From: Proales similis
Lineage: Eukaryota; Rotifera; Eurotatoria; Ploima; Proalidae
DNA length: 64,000 nt
Assembly (NCBI GenBank): GCA_019059635.1
Contig: JAGVRJ010000001.1
Location: forward strand, 930,001-994,000
Reading direction: 5' to 3'
The stretch's first letter is position 1. Each line of letters begins with the position of its first letter. The notes under the pieces are model-generated. The model searched no databases. It worked only from the letters and a program-made list of their open reading frames with translations, and was not told the DNA's origin. A program made the translations under genes and the position numbers. Shown here in pieces: positions 38,872 to 49,662 of this stretch.

Positions 38872-38912
38872 CAAGAGTCTAGAGCTTGAGTTAAATTCAA
38901 AAAAAAAAGAGA

Positions 38913-40298
38913 TCAATCAAGTTTAGACAGATCTTCGCAGACTTTTTTGTACATTGATATGTTGGGCTGCCAGCTCAATAGTCTGCGCCATTTTTGCAAC
39001 TGAGCAAAGATGAGGCCAGACTTGATCTCTGACTGGGAGTAGTTGTCGATCTGATAATTATTTAGGGCCAAATTTACGGGTTGATGGTGAATGAGCAGCA
39101 TATCGTCAGCGCATAGGCCCCACTGCGTGAGCTGATTGCTTGAATATGCGAGAAGATCTCGAGGCGGGGCTGATGCGTCGATCAAATTGACACTATCGAC
39201 CGAATAGGCTGCGCCTGTTGAAGCATGCGTGTTTATTGTGTTTGTGTTGCTTCCGATCGATTGAATTTTCGGATGATCGGGTCGACGGACTGTAGAGGCA
39301 GCCGATTCGTCTTCGAAATGCGACCAGTTCTTGGCTGCACTGCCTCGCGGGTATAATGTCCACAACAAAACACAGACAAGAAAGGCACCGGCCAAAAGCG
39401 AGCCGACAGTCACTGTCAAGTTCTTGGATAGTATTCGGGTGGCCACCATGTTGGACAGGCTTTCTTTCGGCCTACTGGGTCGATCGATTTGGCACTCTTC
39501 TCTAGAACTAGACTCGATCAAAATCAGTGCGTTCTTGCTCACACTCAACGCCATTCCGACTTGAGCAAAATTTAGCTCGAGCTTGGTAACTTTCGATACT
39601 CCCGGCTCAGTGCACTCGATTTGCAAGTTCAACTGGCGTTCGCTTGACGAAGGCAACGAATTGATGTTAGCGAACTGCTTGCTAACTTTCGGACGGTGGT
39701 CACTCTCAAACGTCATTTCAAGCGACGGATCGCACTCAAAGTAAATGAATCCCACAACTATGGGCTCAGGTGAGCATTTTTGAATTCTAGATGGTGACTG
39801 TGGGACGCCTTTGACAACGTAACATTCGCTGTCCAGAAAAGTGGCAAAACTCGATTGATTTTGAATGTCAAATGTTAGGCATCCTCGCCAGCTGGTTGTC
39901 AGCGCAGGCACTTCGAATGGGCGAAGAGTTGAGCTCTTTGGCACTTGAGGTTTTGTTGAGATTTCACTGTGAGCTGCACTGTCCGGAACGCTTATTCTCA
40001 CGAGTAGGGCGCTTCCCTCGGATATGGACAACGCTGAGAATTCGATCGATTCCGTCGGCAGCGAATTGATGACTATGTCGCCAGTGTCTAAGTTTACTGT
40101 CACAAACTGGGCAAGCAAGTCCAGGCTGTCGGGTTTGACCGGAACCAAGTAAAACGGCGGTCTCATTAGTTGACTCTGCCTCAAAGAGCCAATCCTGGCG
40201 TTGAGCTCTGTCGCGCTGGTCACATCTATTTGGTAGTCTGGCGTCTGCTCGGCGAGACCAATTGAAAAGGCGCCCAGCAGTAAAGCGAGGGCAATCAT
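38913..40298 (-). CDS. unrecognised type I membrane protein, 461 residues
   Basis: Single exon. There is an N-terminal signal peptide (ALALLLGAFSIGLA), an ectodomain of about 270 residues with few cysteines, one membrane segment near 295-318 (VTVGSLLAGAFLVCVLLWTL) and a cytoplasmic tail of about 140 residues rich in Ser and Asn. Early ectodomain text (ELNARIGSLRQ, then FVTVNLDTGDIVI) has a faint cadherin-like rhythm, where a strand is followed by D-x-x-T-G-x-I. That alone does not justify a family call. A dystroglycan- or sarcoglycan-type adhesion protein is possible but not supported by any diagnostic motif I can see. Confidence 0.75.
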   Translation of the reverse strand: MIALALLLGAFSIGLAEQTPDYQIDVTSATELNARIGSLRQSQLMRPPFYLVPVKPDSLDLLAQFVTVNLDTGDIVINSLPTESIEFSALSISEGSALLVRISVPDSAAHSEISTKPQVPKSSTLRPFEVPALTTSWRGCLTFDIQNQSSFATFLDSECYVVKGVPQSPSRIQKCSPEPIVVGFIYFECDPSLEMTFESDHRPKVSKQFANINSLPSSSERQLNLQIECTEPGVSKVTKLELNFAQVGMALSVSKNALILIESSSREECQIDRPSRPKESLSNMVATRILSKNLTVTVGSLLAGAFLVCVLLWTLYPRGSAAKNWSHFEDESAASTVRRPDHPKIQSIGSNTNTINTHASTGAAYSVDSVNLIDASAPPRDLLAYSSNQLTQWGLCADDMLLIHHQPVNLALNNYQIDNYSQSEIKSGLIFAQLQKWRRLLSWQPNISMYKKVCEDLSKLD

Positions 40299-43200
40299 GG
40301 CAGACTAATTCGCTCACTCGTTCGATGCACAAGTCGAGTGGACGTATATGACGGTCAAGCTTAGATTTAATATTGACTTGTTTGCTTCCAATTAACAGCG
40401 TTTCGAACGTAATCTATGAACAGAACACCATCTGGTGCGGCTGTTTGCTTTTCTCAGCGTCTGACCTAATCAATTGATTAGCTCATTTCTCACACATTCT
40501 ACACTATGTGTGATCGTTCAGTGCATCTATTGTGCGTCGGTCTGTGTATGGGAGAGAGAATACGCTCTAGTGGTCCTGATTAAGGCTGTTTGTGTGTGTG
40601 CCTTTGTTCTCGAAAGCACTCTAGTCCCGTAAAAATTCCATCGGCTAATTATAAATATTCTGCGACTGTTTAACGCCCGTCAAAGAGCCTGCTGCTCGAC
40701 ACGGCAACTGGCCGAGCGGTCAATAATTTATTACTGTATTCACCTGGAAAGAATTTTCTGCGGCATTGAATTTATGCCTAGCCGCCGGGCTGGTCTAAGC
40801 CAGTAGAGTTAGAATTAGTTGTCGGGGACAATGAAATTGCAAATGTAAATCCGAAACTTTGCATGACTCTTCCGATTTCGTTTCAATCTGCAGACACGAA
40901 GTCGAAGCGAGCACTCGAAAAGGACCACAAATCGCCCCTCCCTTCCTGGGCAAATAGGTTAATCACTTGAGTCAAGAGGGTTCATGGAGTAAAATTGAAA
41001 GCAGAAATTAGTGGACCACCCAAAGCGTCCATTAGCCTGTGCCAGGTTGAAACGACTCGACCTTTCTTTTTAATCGTTCTGCAAAATGTGAATTTATTCT
41101 TCAATTTTAATGAAGACGTGTCAAACGATCGATTGCCTTCTAGGGGCCGGGATCATGCCTGGCTTTAAGGATGATTGCAATACTCGTTAGTTGGAATTCA
41201 GCCGATTTGTAGCTAAAAATGGCTAAGTAGGCATTAATGATAATCAATTTGCAATATTCACACCCGAGCGAGCTACATTTTCAAGGGTTATCGATAGGTC
41301 GGGAATTTATTTGCCGAAGTGTTCTATGTACAAAACGAGTACAGATTCCGTGCGTTTCACGTTATTTTCCTCTTCTCCGGTTCGGGCAGATCGGCAAAAA
41401 GCGCAGTTCGTGGATCTATCTAGATCTGAAGAGATCTGACGGGCACTTTTAGCTGGGGAAATTTGAATCAGATGGGAGTCAAGAAGATGATCTACGATTT
41501 GAATGTGTCAATCAATATGTAGAGCAACTGATGAAAGCAAGCGCTGAATGACTGCTGGATGAGTGCCTGAAGAGAACGAGCACTCGAGAGTGGGCTGCGA
41601 ACAGATGCCTAGACGCTGTGTAGATTTGAAAAGCAAGCCCAGTATCAAATGGAATGCTCTACTTCATTTTATGAGAGTTAATTCAATTCTGGCCTCGGCG
41701 AACTTTATCTTCCATTCAAGCACTTGGTTGATTTCAAATATGCGCTGGTTGGGCTGCTCGTCTGCTGCCTCTATCGTTCATTTAATTTCACCTATTAGAG
41801 TCTGATATGGGCGTCGAGTTTCTAGGACTCATGCACTCAACTTGTGGCTTGATGCGTCGATAATGGTGCATATAAGTGCAGACTCGTTCTTCTACTCTGC
41901 TCTGGAGCCAATTTCAAACAGAACAAAGATGCGAACGAAATATCTTGTGAATCGGCGCTCGGCACACTCAGTAAAGTTCTTTAAGCCGCCAGTTTAAGCC
42001 AAATATGCGAGCGAACAGCACCCTGGAGACTTTTCGCTTGTCTGTCGAGTCGACGTTTGCTCAAGCATGAGAGTGCATGAGGGCATTTGCTTTTAACGAG
42101 GCCAAGTTTAGATAAAAAAAAGGACCATACCAAGTCTATTATACGTTTTTTTTATCGCGTTCACATAAATTCTAGCCATTAAATGGGGCCGAGCTTAAAT
42201 ATCATTGCAGGGCTCGTATCTAGATTGCCGACGCAGAGTTTTCCAAATGCTCGCTCTCTTTACATCTTCTGGAGACTTGTGTTTGTTCTATCTTGTCTAT
42301 TTGGCTCTTTGTTTGGTCATACTGGCTTAATCTTGTGATTCTGTACGCAGCTTCTCAACAAGCTGTTGACCGCACTTGTGGCCTATCATACTTCTCGCTC
42401 TTATCTGTTTATGATTTGAGTCATATGCCGGGCGCGCGGTCACTCGCTCGCTCACTATCATAGAACTAACAAACTCAAACGTGCGATCTCAAACAATCAG
42501 AGGGCCACACATGGTCAGCAAGTGAACAAATCATGAACAGAATCAAGCGCATGAGTTTAAATACAAAACTCGTGAGGCGAGCGAGTGTGCGTGTGTGTGT
42601 GTGACTGTTTTGTAACACCAGGCTAATTATGCTTATCGTCAGCTGATCCGCCAAGAGCCAATCAAGTCGAACCAAATGATCGTTGCAGTGCGCGGCCCAT
42701 GCATAAAGCATGAAGCCGCTATGAAGTCTATTGTTGTTCAAACATAGCTTTGCTCGCTCGCTCGCCCGCTCTCTTCGTCTTTCTTTTCCTTTATTTGTTG
42801 CCGAATTTTTCTTTTCGTTGTTTTAATGCAGCTGTTTGCTTTTACTGCCACTAAGCAATGAGCCGCGCTGAACGAACAATCCTTCAGTCGGTAGATCGAC
42901 TGACCGACTGGTAAATGTTTGTCAATGCCTTTTTTTCTCTTGTTCGCTTTTGCTCTTACTTTTCTTTCAATCTGTTTTCAATCGTGTTGACCTCAAGAGC
43001 CTGAAGTGCGCATTGAGACCGGATCGGCTCAGGCGGGCACATGTTCAGGTTGGTGGCCAATTGCGGCATTTGCTTGTCACTCGACATTTTAATCTGCTCG
43101 TGCTCTAAAAGCTCACATTCGCGTAGGGCTGCAGATTAAATGACAAAATTGAAATACGAAACTAATTTCTCATTGTGGGTGCATTTCAAATTGATTTAAT

Positions 43201-46080
43201 CTCACTTTGTGTTCACTCTCATTAATTCGCTTGAGCGCGCTGGTTTGTTTTCGGTCGTTTAGAAAAGCATAGACAGTTGCTCCCTCCTTCTCTCTCTCTC
43301 TCTCCCCGCCTCTCTGTTGCTCTCTCACTCGCTCAATCTCTCTCTCTCTTTCAATAGGAATGAGCGAGTTTCGAGTTTTTCAGGTCTTGTTTCTTTCTTG
43401 TCAATTCAGACCATCATTATTATTACTCTCGTCAAAATTGTCGAGCAAAATCTCTTCAAATGCTTGTTCAGTGTCCATATTTGCAATTTGCTAAATGGAG
43501 CAGATAGAAGAGCAATCTCGAAGCGATCATCAGCGCCATCTTGCTGCTTGTCGAATCTGCGCTTTCTGTAGCTTCGCTTCGAGCGTCTTCGCACAATTCC
43601 AAGTGTCGCCATTATTCTCCATCTCGCTTGGCCGATATTCAAATAGCAAAAGCCATTTATATTTCATCCAACATGTGGATGGAGAAAATCGTCTGCTCAT
43701 TGAATTGTATTTATCTTTAGTTTGATCGCAGTTCCTGCGTCATTAAATTTCTATTTTTCACATAGTCATAGCCACATAGCCAGTTCTCATAAATAACGAC
43801 CTGCCCGCATTCTATTCACAAACGCATACGCACACACACACACACACCCCAGACCACAGACACTCGCACGCACATGTTCGAGCTGGCCTGTGCGCTTCAA
43901 TGAGGACGCAGGGCTAAATAGTCGATAAAGCAACTTTTGTATATGCCAGAGATAAACGCATTGAGGAAAGTTTATACAAAATTAAACGCTCCGGCCGGCC
44001 GTCTTAAATGGATTGTGTATTCCGGCCTGGGCAATGCTCAAGCCGCAGGGAAGCCAGCCAAACCAGCATTCGGGTGTGTGTCTGGCATACCATCAACGCG
44101 TAGTTTAGAATAGAAAAATTGACTTATCATCAATCAATTTCATTCTCATCGAGGTCGGAACCTCCTCCCGGGCTTGAGCTCGAGTGCATCAGCGAGAGGC
44201 ATTAGCGATCAATCATAATTCGGCATTGTTCATTCATCTCACTGACTACTGGCCCCTGTCGATTGAATCAGCTGTTTTTGATGCGGCCGTTGGTGCGCGA
44301 TTCCGCCGAGATCTCATTCATTCTTTTAATCGTCGCTCCAAATCAGTTCATCAATGCAATCATATCTCGCCCTCGCGAGGATTGCGCCTCTCAGGTGAAA
44401 CGTTTGTGTACGAACAAGTTGATTCTATTTGTTCATTCACACGTACAGCTGGACGTCTGTCAAGCGCCGAGCTATTAAGCAATCAACTCGCGCGCACAAT
44501 TAGACGTTTATGAATAGAATGCATCTTCTGAAATTAGCTCGGATTAAGTGAAAGGGCCCCGAGGGTGTAGGGATTCGCTCTCATTTGTGATTAGAATCCG
44601 CCCGCTTGACAACCCGCTCTGCCTCTTTCTCTCGCTCTCTCTCTCGATCTGCATCACTGAAGGCAATCGAGGGCTTCGTTCGCCGGAGATCTTTCGCATT
44701 TCGCTCATTATTTTATTTATTATTGGTCTCTTCAATCGGCATTTCCATCTCGGGCCATTAATTTTGAGTGCTGGCAGCAGTGCCACGCCATCGGTGACAA
44801 TAAGTGGCATCGCCTTGCTGACGCTGGTCTTCTCGACTCTTCTGGAGTGCATTTAAAAGAGAGAGAGAGAGAAAATGAAGCGACGTGTGAAATGCTAGAC
44901 GTTCGCTCGTTCGTTTTATGTCTGTCCATGATTCTACATTCGAACGACAGGAAGCACGCGAGCATTTGGTTCGAGAGCAAAGAAGAACTCTACTCTAGTC
45001 CCTAAAGAGCGTTTATTCACTCGTAAAATCCATTTATGGCCATTCTTGTCACGAACGCGCTATGAGGAGCATCTGCTCCTAGTCGCCGAGTGAGTGTTTG
45101 CGTGTTGCTTGGCTCAAATTTTTATTTGCTCAGTTGAATACGAGAGTTGGCCGAATGCGAAAGCGACAACAAAATATTCAAGCGCTCATTGTCTTGCCTG
45201 ATCATTCTGACCCTAATCAGTATGTTGTATAATCAAGCTGTCTCGAACATAAAATATTTATTTATTGATTTTATTCCCAGAGTCAACCTGCTGATATTAT
45301 TATGCAGACTCGATTCGCTTCACATATCATTCAGCCAGCCAGTCAGTCAGTCAGTCAGTCAGTCAGTCAGTCATTCACTTTCAGCATAGCGTAGCGAAAA
45401 GGGTCGCTGCTCTCATCACTTGTCAGAACACAGCCGAAGGAGAGAAGTATCGGGCCGGAGAGCGCCTATGCCATCCATTCGCTCAAGCTGCCCCGGCCTC
45501 TTCGTTTTTTTTTTGTTTTACCGTATTGTTTATTTATTCTAAGGCCGTCATTTGTCAACCGACGAATGCGATGCTAAATTTCTGTGGCCACTCGCTACGA
45601 CCACTAGCATTTCAGCTCTCCGCCCCCTTCAATCTGTTTGGCATCCAAACAGAATGCAGTCGGAGACCGAGCTACGAACGGCTAAATTCTCGATTCAGCT
45701 CTATTCTGCAATCACTCTTCTATTCAGTTCTAATTTTGGCTATTTTTTGCTTATTCACTAATTTTGCCGAGTTGAAAAGAGGTAAAAAGACAGAAGGAGC
45801 GAGAAAGAGAGGCGGCGTAATTGTTCACACTTAAAATGTGCCGAGTGTTGGTTGTTACCCTAAATTTCGTTCAGTTGACGCACTTGAGTCGCCTGATTGT
45901 TGATTAGTCGCTACAAATAGCGCGTTTATTTCACGACCTGCTATTCTCTTTTATTTTTGTTTTAGAATAAGCCAAAATAAAAAGGGCGGGCAATCGTTTA
46001 CTCGTAGCCTCCACAAACGCCAGAGCCGTTTTACAACAGTATTGTGCAGCCGAGTTGTCAAAGTCATTGATCGAGCGAAA
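40299..46080. other. 5.8-kb gene-poor region upstream of the REDD1-like gene
   Basis: No coding chain can be built. It carries GT near 42591-42602, TC-rich tracts near 43287-43351, CA at 43831-43848, AG near 44858-44872 and an AGTC repeat at 45340-45372. Several AT-rich TAATTA/ATTTAAT words recur. It may contain 5' control elements of the downstream stress gene or of its neighbour. Confidence 0.55.
45340..45372. repeat. AGTC tetranucleotide repeat
   Basis: About eight tandem AGTC units, preceded by the related CAGCCAGCC. A shorter version (CAGTCAGTCAGTCAG) occurs near 27011-27025. Confidence 0.92.
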
Positions 46081-46812
46081 ATGCGAATGAGTAAAAAAAC
46101 AGCCTGCAAGCTTGCTCAGTTGTCGAGCTCGGTAATAAAACTCAACATACCAGTGTCTCAAACGAGAGAGATCTACGACATTGAATATTTGGATCAAATG
46201 GACGGAAGCATGTCCGGCTACGCCTCTTCGCCGGACTCTTCACAGAAAATGTATTTCAGTCCGCGCTCGAATCTCTCCTCGCCGCGCACCTCTCTGTCCG
46301 TGGACTCGGAGCAAAACGAGCCCTACTCGTTTCAGGAGTTTGTCTCGAGCATAGTGAACTGCGACGACAAACAGTGGCATCATCTGCTAATACAAGACAT
46401 TGCCCGGCTGATCGAGCTGAAGCTGCGCGACTTTAAACGCTCTCCGGCCTACAAGCAGCACATAATGATAAACTCATGCGGCCTTTATTTGGACCCGGAC
46501 AACGAATTATTGACCCGAGTGGCTCAACGAGTTTTTGAATTGGCCAGCGAAGAGCCTTGCGGCATTCTGGGCACTCGACTCAAGATTTTACTCAAAATTG
46601 CGGACTGCCCGCAGCCTGTTGAGATCTGCGACTCGTTCGCATATGATCAGGACACGTTGAGCACATCTGAACTAGTCATTACCCTGAACGAAGAGTGCAG
46701 CAGCCTGAAGAAGGCGGCCAAGGCGTTCAGGATCACAAATGCTCTTGCTAAGCGCCTATTGATCCGCATCAGCTCGAAAGAGTTTCAAGTTGACAAAAGG
46801 CAGCTCTACTAA
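46081..46812 (+). CDS. REDD1/DDIT4-like (scylla/charybdis) mTORC1 inhibitor
   Basis: REDD proteins are stress-induced cytosolic inhibitors of mTORC1 acting through TSC. The frame gives 243 residues from the first ATG and has no intron. The N-terminal 75 residues are Ser-rich and unconserved (SPDSSQKMYFSPRSNLSS). The conserved C-terminal domain begins near 95. Its key block VAQRVFELASEEPCGILG matches the REDD signature (R-V-A-x-x-x-x-x-L-A-x-x-E-P-C-G-L-x-G). It ends with RISSKEFQVDKRQLY, aligning with the family's basic K-K-L-Y end. The upstream frame from 46042 has no ATG. A second Met three codons in is an alternative start. The likely 3' UTR reaches an AATAAA near 47459. Confidence 0.85.
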   Translation: MRMSKKTACKLAQLSSSVIKLNIPVSQTREIYDIEYLDQMDGSMSGYASSPDSSQKMYFSPRSNLSSPRTSLSVDSEQNEPYSFQEFVSSIVNCDDKQWHHLLIQDIARLIELKLRDFKRSPAYKQHIMINSCGLYLDPDNELLTRVAQRVFELASEEPCGILGTRLKILLKIADCPQPVEICDSFAYDQDTLSTSELVITLNEECSSLKKAAKAFRITNALAKRLLIRISSKEFQVDKRQLY

Positions 46813-47794
46813 AGTCGTGTATATGTGTACTTAGATAGCAACCTTAATCGCATTTTAGAAAATCATTTTGCCATCATTCAACAACTAAATGTTTCAAGCA
46901 ACTTTTGGAATTAGCACTAAACCCACCCGAATTAGGCATCCCGTATTTGTTTGCTACATTGAATGCTCAAAGTCAGAGAGAAATGATCTACGTTCGTTCA
47001 GGCGGCTCAATTAAAATTGCCTGGACTTGAGAAAGAAAAAAGGAATCATCTACAATCACAGTTTTATTGTGAGTTATTCGCTCAATCTTATCAAAACAAT
47101 CCGAATCGGTGTTTACACAAAATACGCTCTACTCGCCTCAACGGTACTTGGCAGCCGCCTCTCTTCCCGCACCCAACTAATCGAGTTAGAAAAACAACCA
47201 AAACAAAAAACGAATGGCCTCTCTTTTACTCTTCTTTAATCATCTAGTGGAACCGCTGTTTACAAATGCCTCGAGTTACATAAACATTCTTTCGTATCTA
47301 CCTCCGCCTGATTAGTCACTTGAGGACATATTCCGAGCTTCAGCATCTTTAAATGGTTCTGGTCGTTGTCGATTTACCTGATTTGTTACTCTTTTGTTTT
47401 TTTTTCTTTTTCTCTTGAATTACATCCAAACCGAACCTTTCCGCTCGATAGCTAGACCAATAAACTATAGCCACAGACCTGAGAGAAGCCGTTTAAAGGA
47501 GGGGCATGGGCGGTTGTAAAGCAATTCAGTTGCTGCTACTGCTGCTGGATTTCCATATTGTTGATAATTATCACGCGATAATCGAGTCTGAGCGATTGGA
47601 AACTGTTTGCTTTTCACTCAATTGTATGATCAACTTGAGCACCATATCGAATTCAACATGTCATTTCGTCATAAATCAATTTCCCTCCCCCTCACATCTG
47701 TCCAATTGCGCATGCAGCTGTCCCGCTAGACTCAAATAGCATGAATTCATCGCGTTCTCAATTTGTGTTCAATTATTTGGCGTAAATCGTGAAA
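46813..47794. other. REDD1-like 3' UTR and flank
   Basis: No coding sequence is supported. An AATAAA at about 47459-47464 is the first clear plus-strand poly(A) signal after the REDD1-like gene. Confidence 0.4.
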
Positions 47795-49487
47795 ATGAGC
47801 GCTTCTTCTATTACGAGCCGATTCGGCCTTGTCATCATCTCGGCCACAATTTTCACGCGAATATTTGTGGTCAGCATCTCGTGGAATTTCGGCATTTTTA
47901 TCGTCGCCCTCAAACAAACTTTCCCTGCGGCCCAGTACTTTGAGTTAGGTATTTGCCAACTATCCACTCCCACTCAGCTTAATCTATTGCTCAACAAAAT
48001 GTCCGAAACTGTTTAGGATGGATCGCGGGTCTAGCTCAAGGAGTTGGCTCGTTTTTGAGCCCGCTCTACTTGTTGATGTTTGGTCAGTTTGGTGCTCGGA
48101 CCATGTGCTCGCTTGGCTTGATAACCTGCGCCATATCTTTGCTCACCTCAAGCTTTGTGCCCAGTCCGCATCTCTTGTTCTTGACTTATTCGTTGCCGTT
48201 CGGCATCGGCTCAAGTCTTCTGATGGTGCTGGGCAGCGTGGTCACGGGCATTTACTATCCGCCTAAGCACAAGCACCATATAGCAGCCAGTGTGGCCATT
48301 TCACTCGGATTTCCGCTCGGATTTCTGCTCCTGAACACTTGGACTGAATATTTGCTGGGCGAGTACGACAACAATTGGATGCTTGTCCAGCGTCTCTACT
48401 CGTTTATGATTTTGGTCGTGTTTCTGATCGTCGGCCCAATCTACACAGAGAGACACGCAAGCGATAGCAAATGGTCCATGGAAGCATTAGGCTCGGCGAC
48501 AACATCAAACAGTCAGCCAGCTTTTCTAATTCGAATCATCTGGTTCAGCGCACTCTACTTTAACTCGAGCGCAAATAATGCGATCCTAATTCATTTGGTA
48601 GCTAATCTGAATTATTAGTTTTTATTGCTAATCTGCATTGTTTTAATACTGGCCGAATGATCATCATCATCGTCATCATGATCATCTTTATCCTTCCGGT
48701 TCTAATGCTGGCGGTTGGTGATGATGCTGATGGTGGCGGTGGTGGTGATTATTCTTTGTCTAGAACGGCTATTTGGTGTCCAACGGCTTTAGCGAGTCGT
48801 CTATGCGACTAATCTACTTTTCGCACGGCCTGGCAGACGCTTTGTGCCGACTCGGCATGGCTGTGATGGGCAAGCATCTGCGCGATAAGCTCACTAAGTG
48901 CTACGCGCTTGCCGCCCTGCTAGGCTTCATACTCAGCCAGGCGTGGTCGGACGGCGTCGGTCTCGAGTGGTTCAATATACATTTCATAGGTGATTAAAGT
49001 TCAATTAATTCCGCATTTGAATATTAAAAGAGTCTCTTGTTCATTGTTTATGCGTGCTGGTTGGGGGCGCGCTCGTCATTTCTCTTTCATTTCAGCGTTT
49101 GCCGCCTGTCCAGCCGTGCTCATGTCATTGATGTATGCGGTCAACTCAGAAGTGTTCGGTGCCGATACTCGAATTAAAGAACATTACGCAAGCAACGTGG
49201 CCGTCAGTGGACTCGGTCTAATCACCGGGCCCTCTATCTCGGGTGATTTTCACACTTGGCTCTTTTCTCCATTTCGCCTCTGAATCAGTTCGATCGCGAT
49301 TACAGGACTTTTGTTGGATCATTTCGGCAATCGCTACAGCGTCGTGTTTCAGCTCGCGGCTCTGCTCTACGCCACAAGTCTTATCTTGTATCTAATCTTA
49401 ATTGTGAAGCTTAGACAAAGCCAGCGGGAGGCGTGTTTATCGCCCACCGCACAACAAATTCAAATGGATTACGAACGATTAGAGTAA
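47795..49487 (+). CDS. SLC16-type monocarboxylate transporter-like MFS protein
   Basis: Exons 47795-47948, 48017-48597, 48764-48989, 49096-49242 and 49306-49487 join in frame to 429 residues, about the size of animal monocarboxylate transporters. Twelve hydrophobic segments can be picked out. The first reads VIISATIFTRIFVVSISWNF, followed by the TM2-3 region GWIAGLAQGVGSFLSPLY and QFGARTM, where the MFS loop-2 motif sits. Later segments include FGIGSSLLMVLGSVVTGIYY, SVAISLGFPLGFLLLNTW and GLGLITGPSISGLLLDHFGN. The central loop is short. The strict SLC16 signature around TM1 is not clear, so the substrate is unknown. The third intron contains a CAT/GAT-type trinucleotide patch. Confidence 0.8.
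48655..48750. repeat. CAT/GAT-type simple repeat in an intron
   Basis: Imperfect ATC/ATG trinucleotides followed by GGT/GAT units inside intron 2-3 of the transporter. Confidence 0.8.
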
Positions 49488-49572
49488 TCGACCAGGGGGC
49501 GATTAGAATCTACCAGCCCAATGAGCTTCGTTTTTCATTAATCAAAAGGCGCTGACGTTTTTTTTAGAAACA

Positions 49573-49578
49573 GTTTAT
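49573..49578 (-). terminator. poly(A) signal for STK36/fused
   Basis: AATAAA on the minus strand, 85 bases past the stop. The convergent MFS gene ends only about 85 bases away. Confidence 0.5.
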
Positions 49579-49662
49579 TGTTGTGCTTACACAAGTGTTG
49601 TGTCTACCCAAACCAAACAACAAATGACATTCTTTAACCATTGCTGGCATTTGCTGCTCCGA

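Noticed and set aside
44544-44856. Overlapping 102-residue frames on both strands
   Set aside because: Mirror open frames over a TC/AG-rich tract are expected by chance, and neither has recognisable motifs.
25866-46080. tRNA genes, known microRNAs or CRISPR-like arrays in the two deserts
   Set aside because: Looked for A/B-box pairs, several common animal microRNA seeds and spaced direct repeats; found none that hold up by eye.
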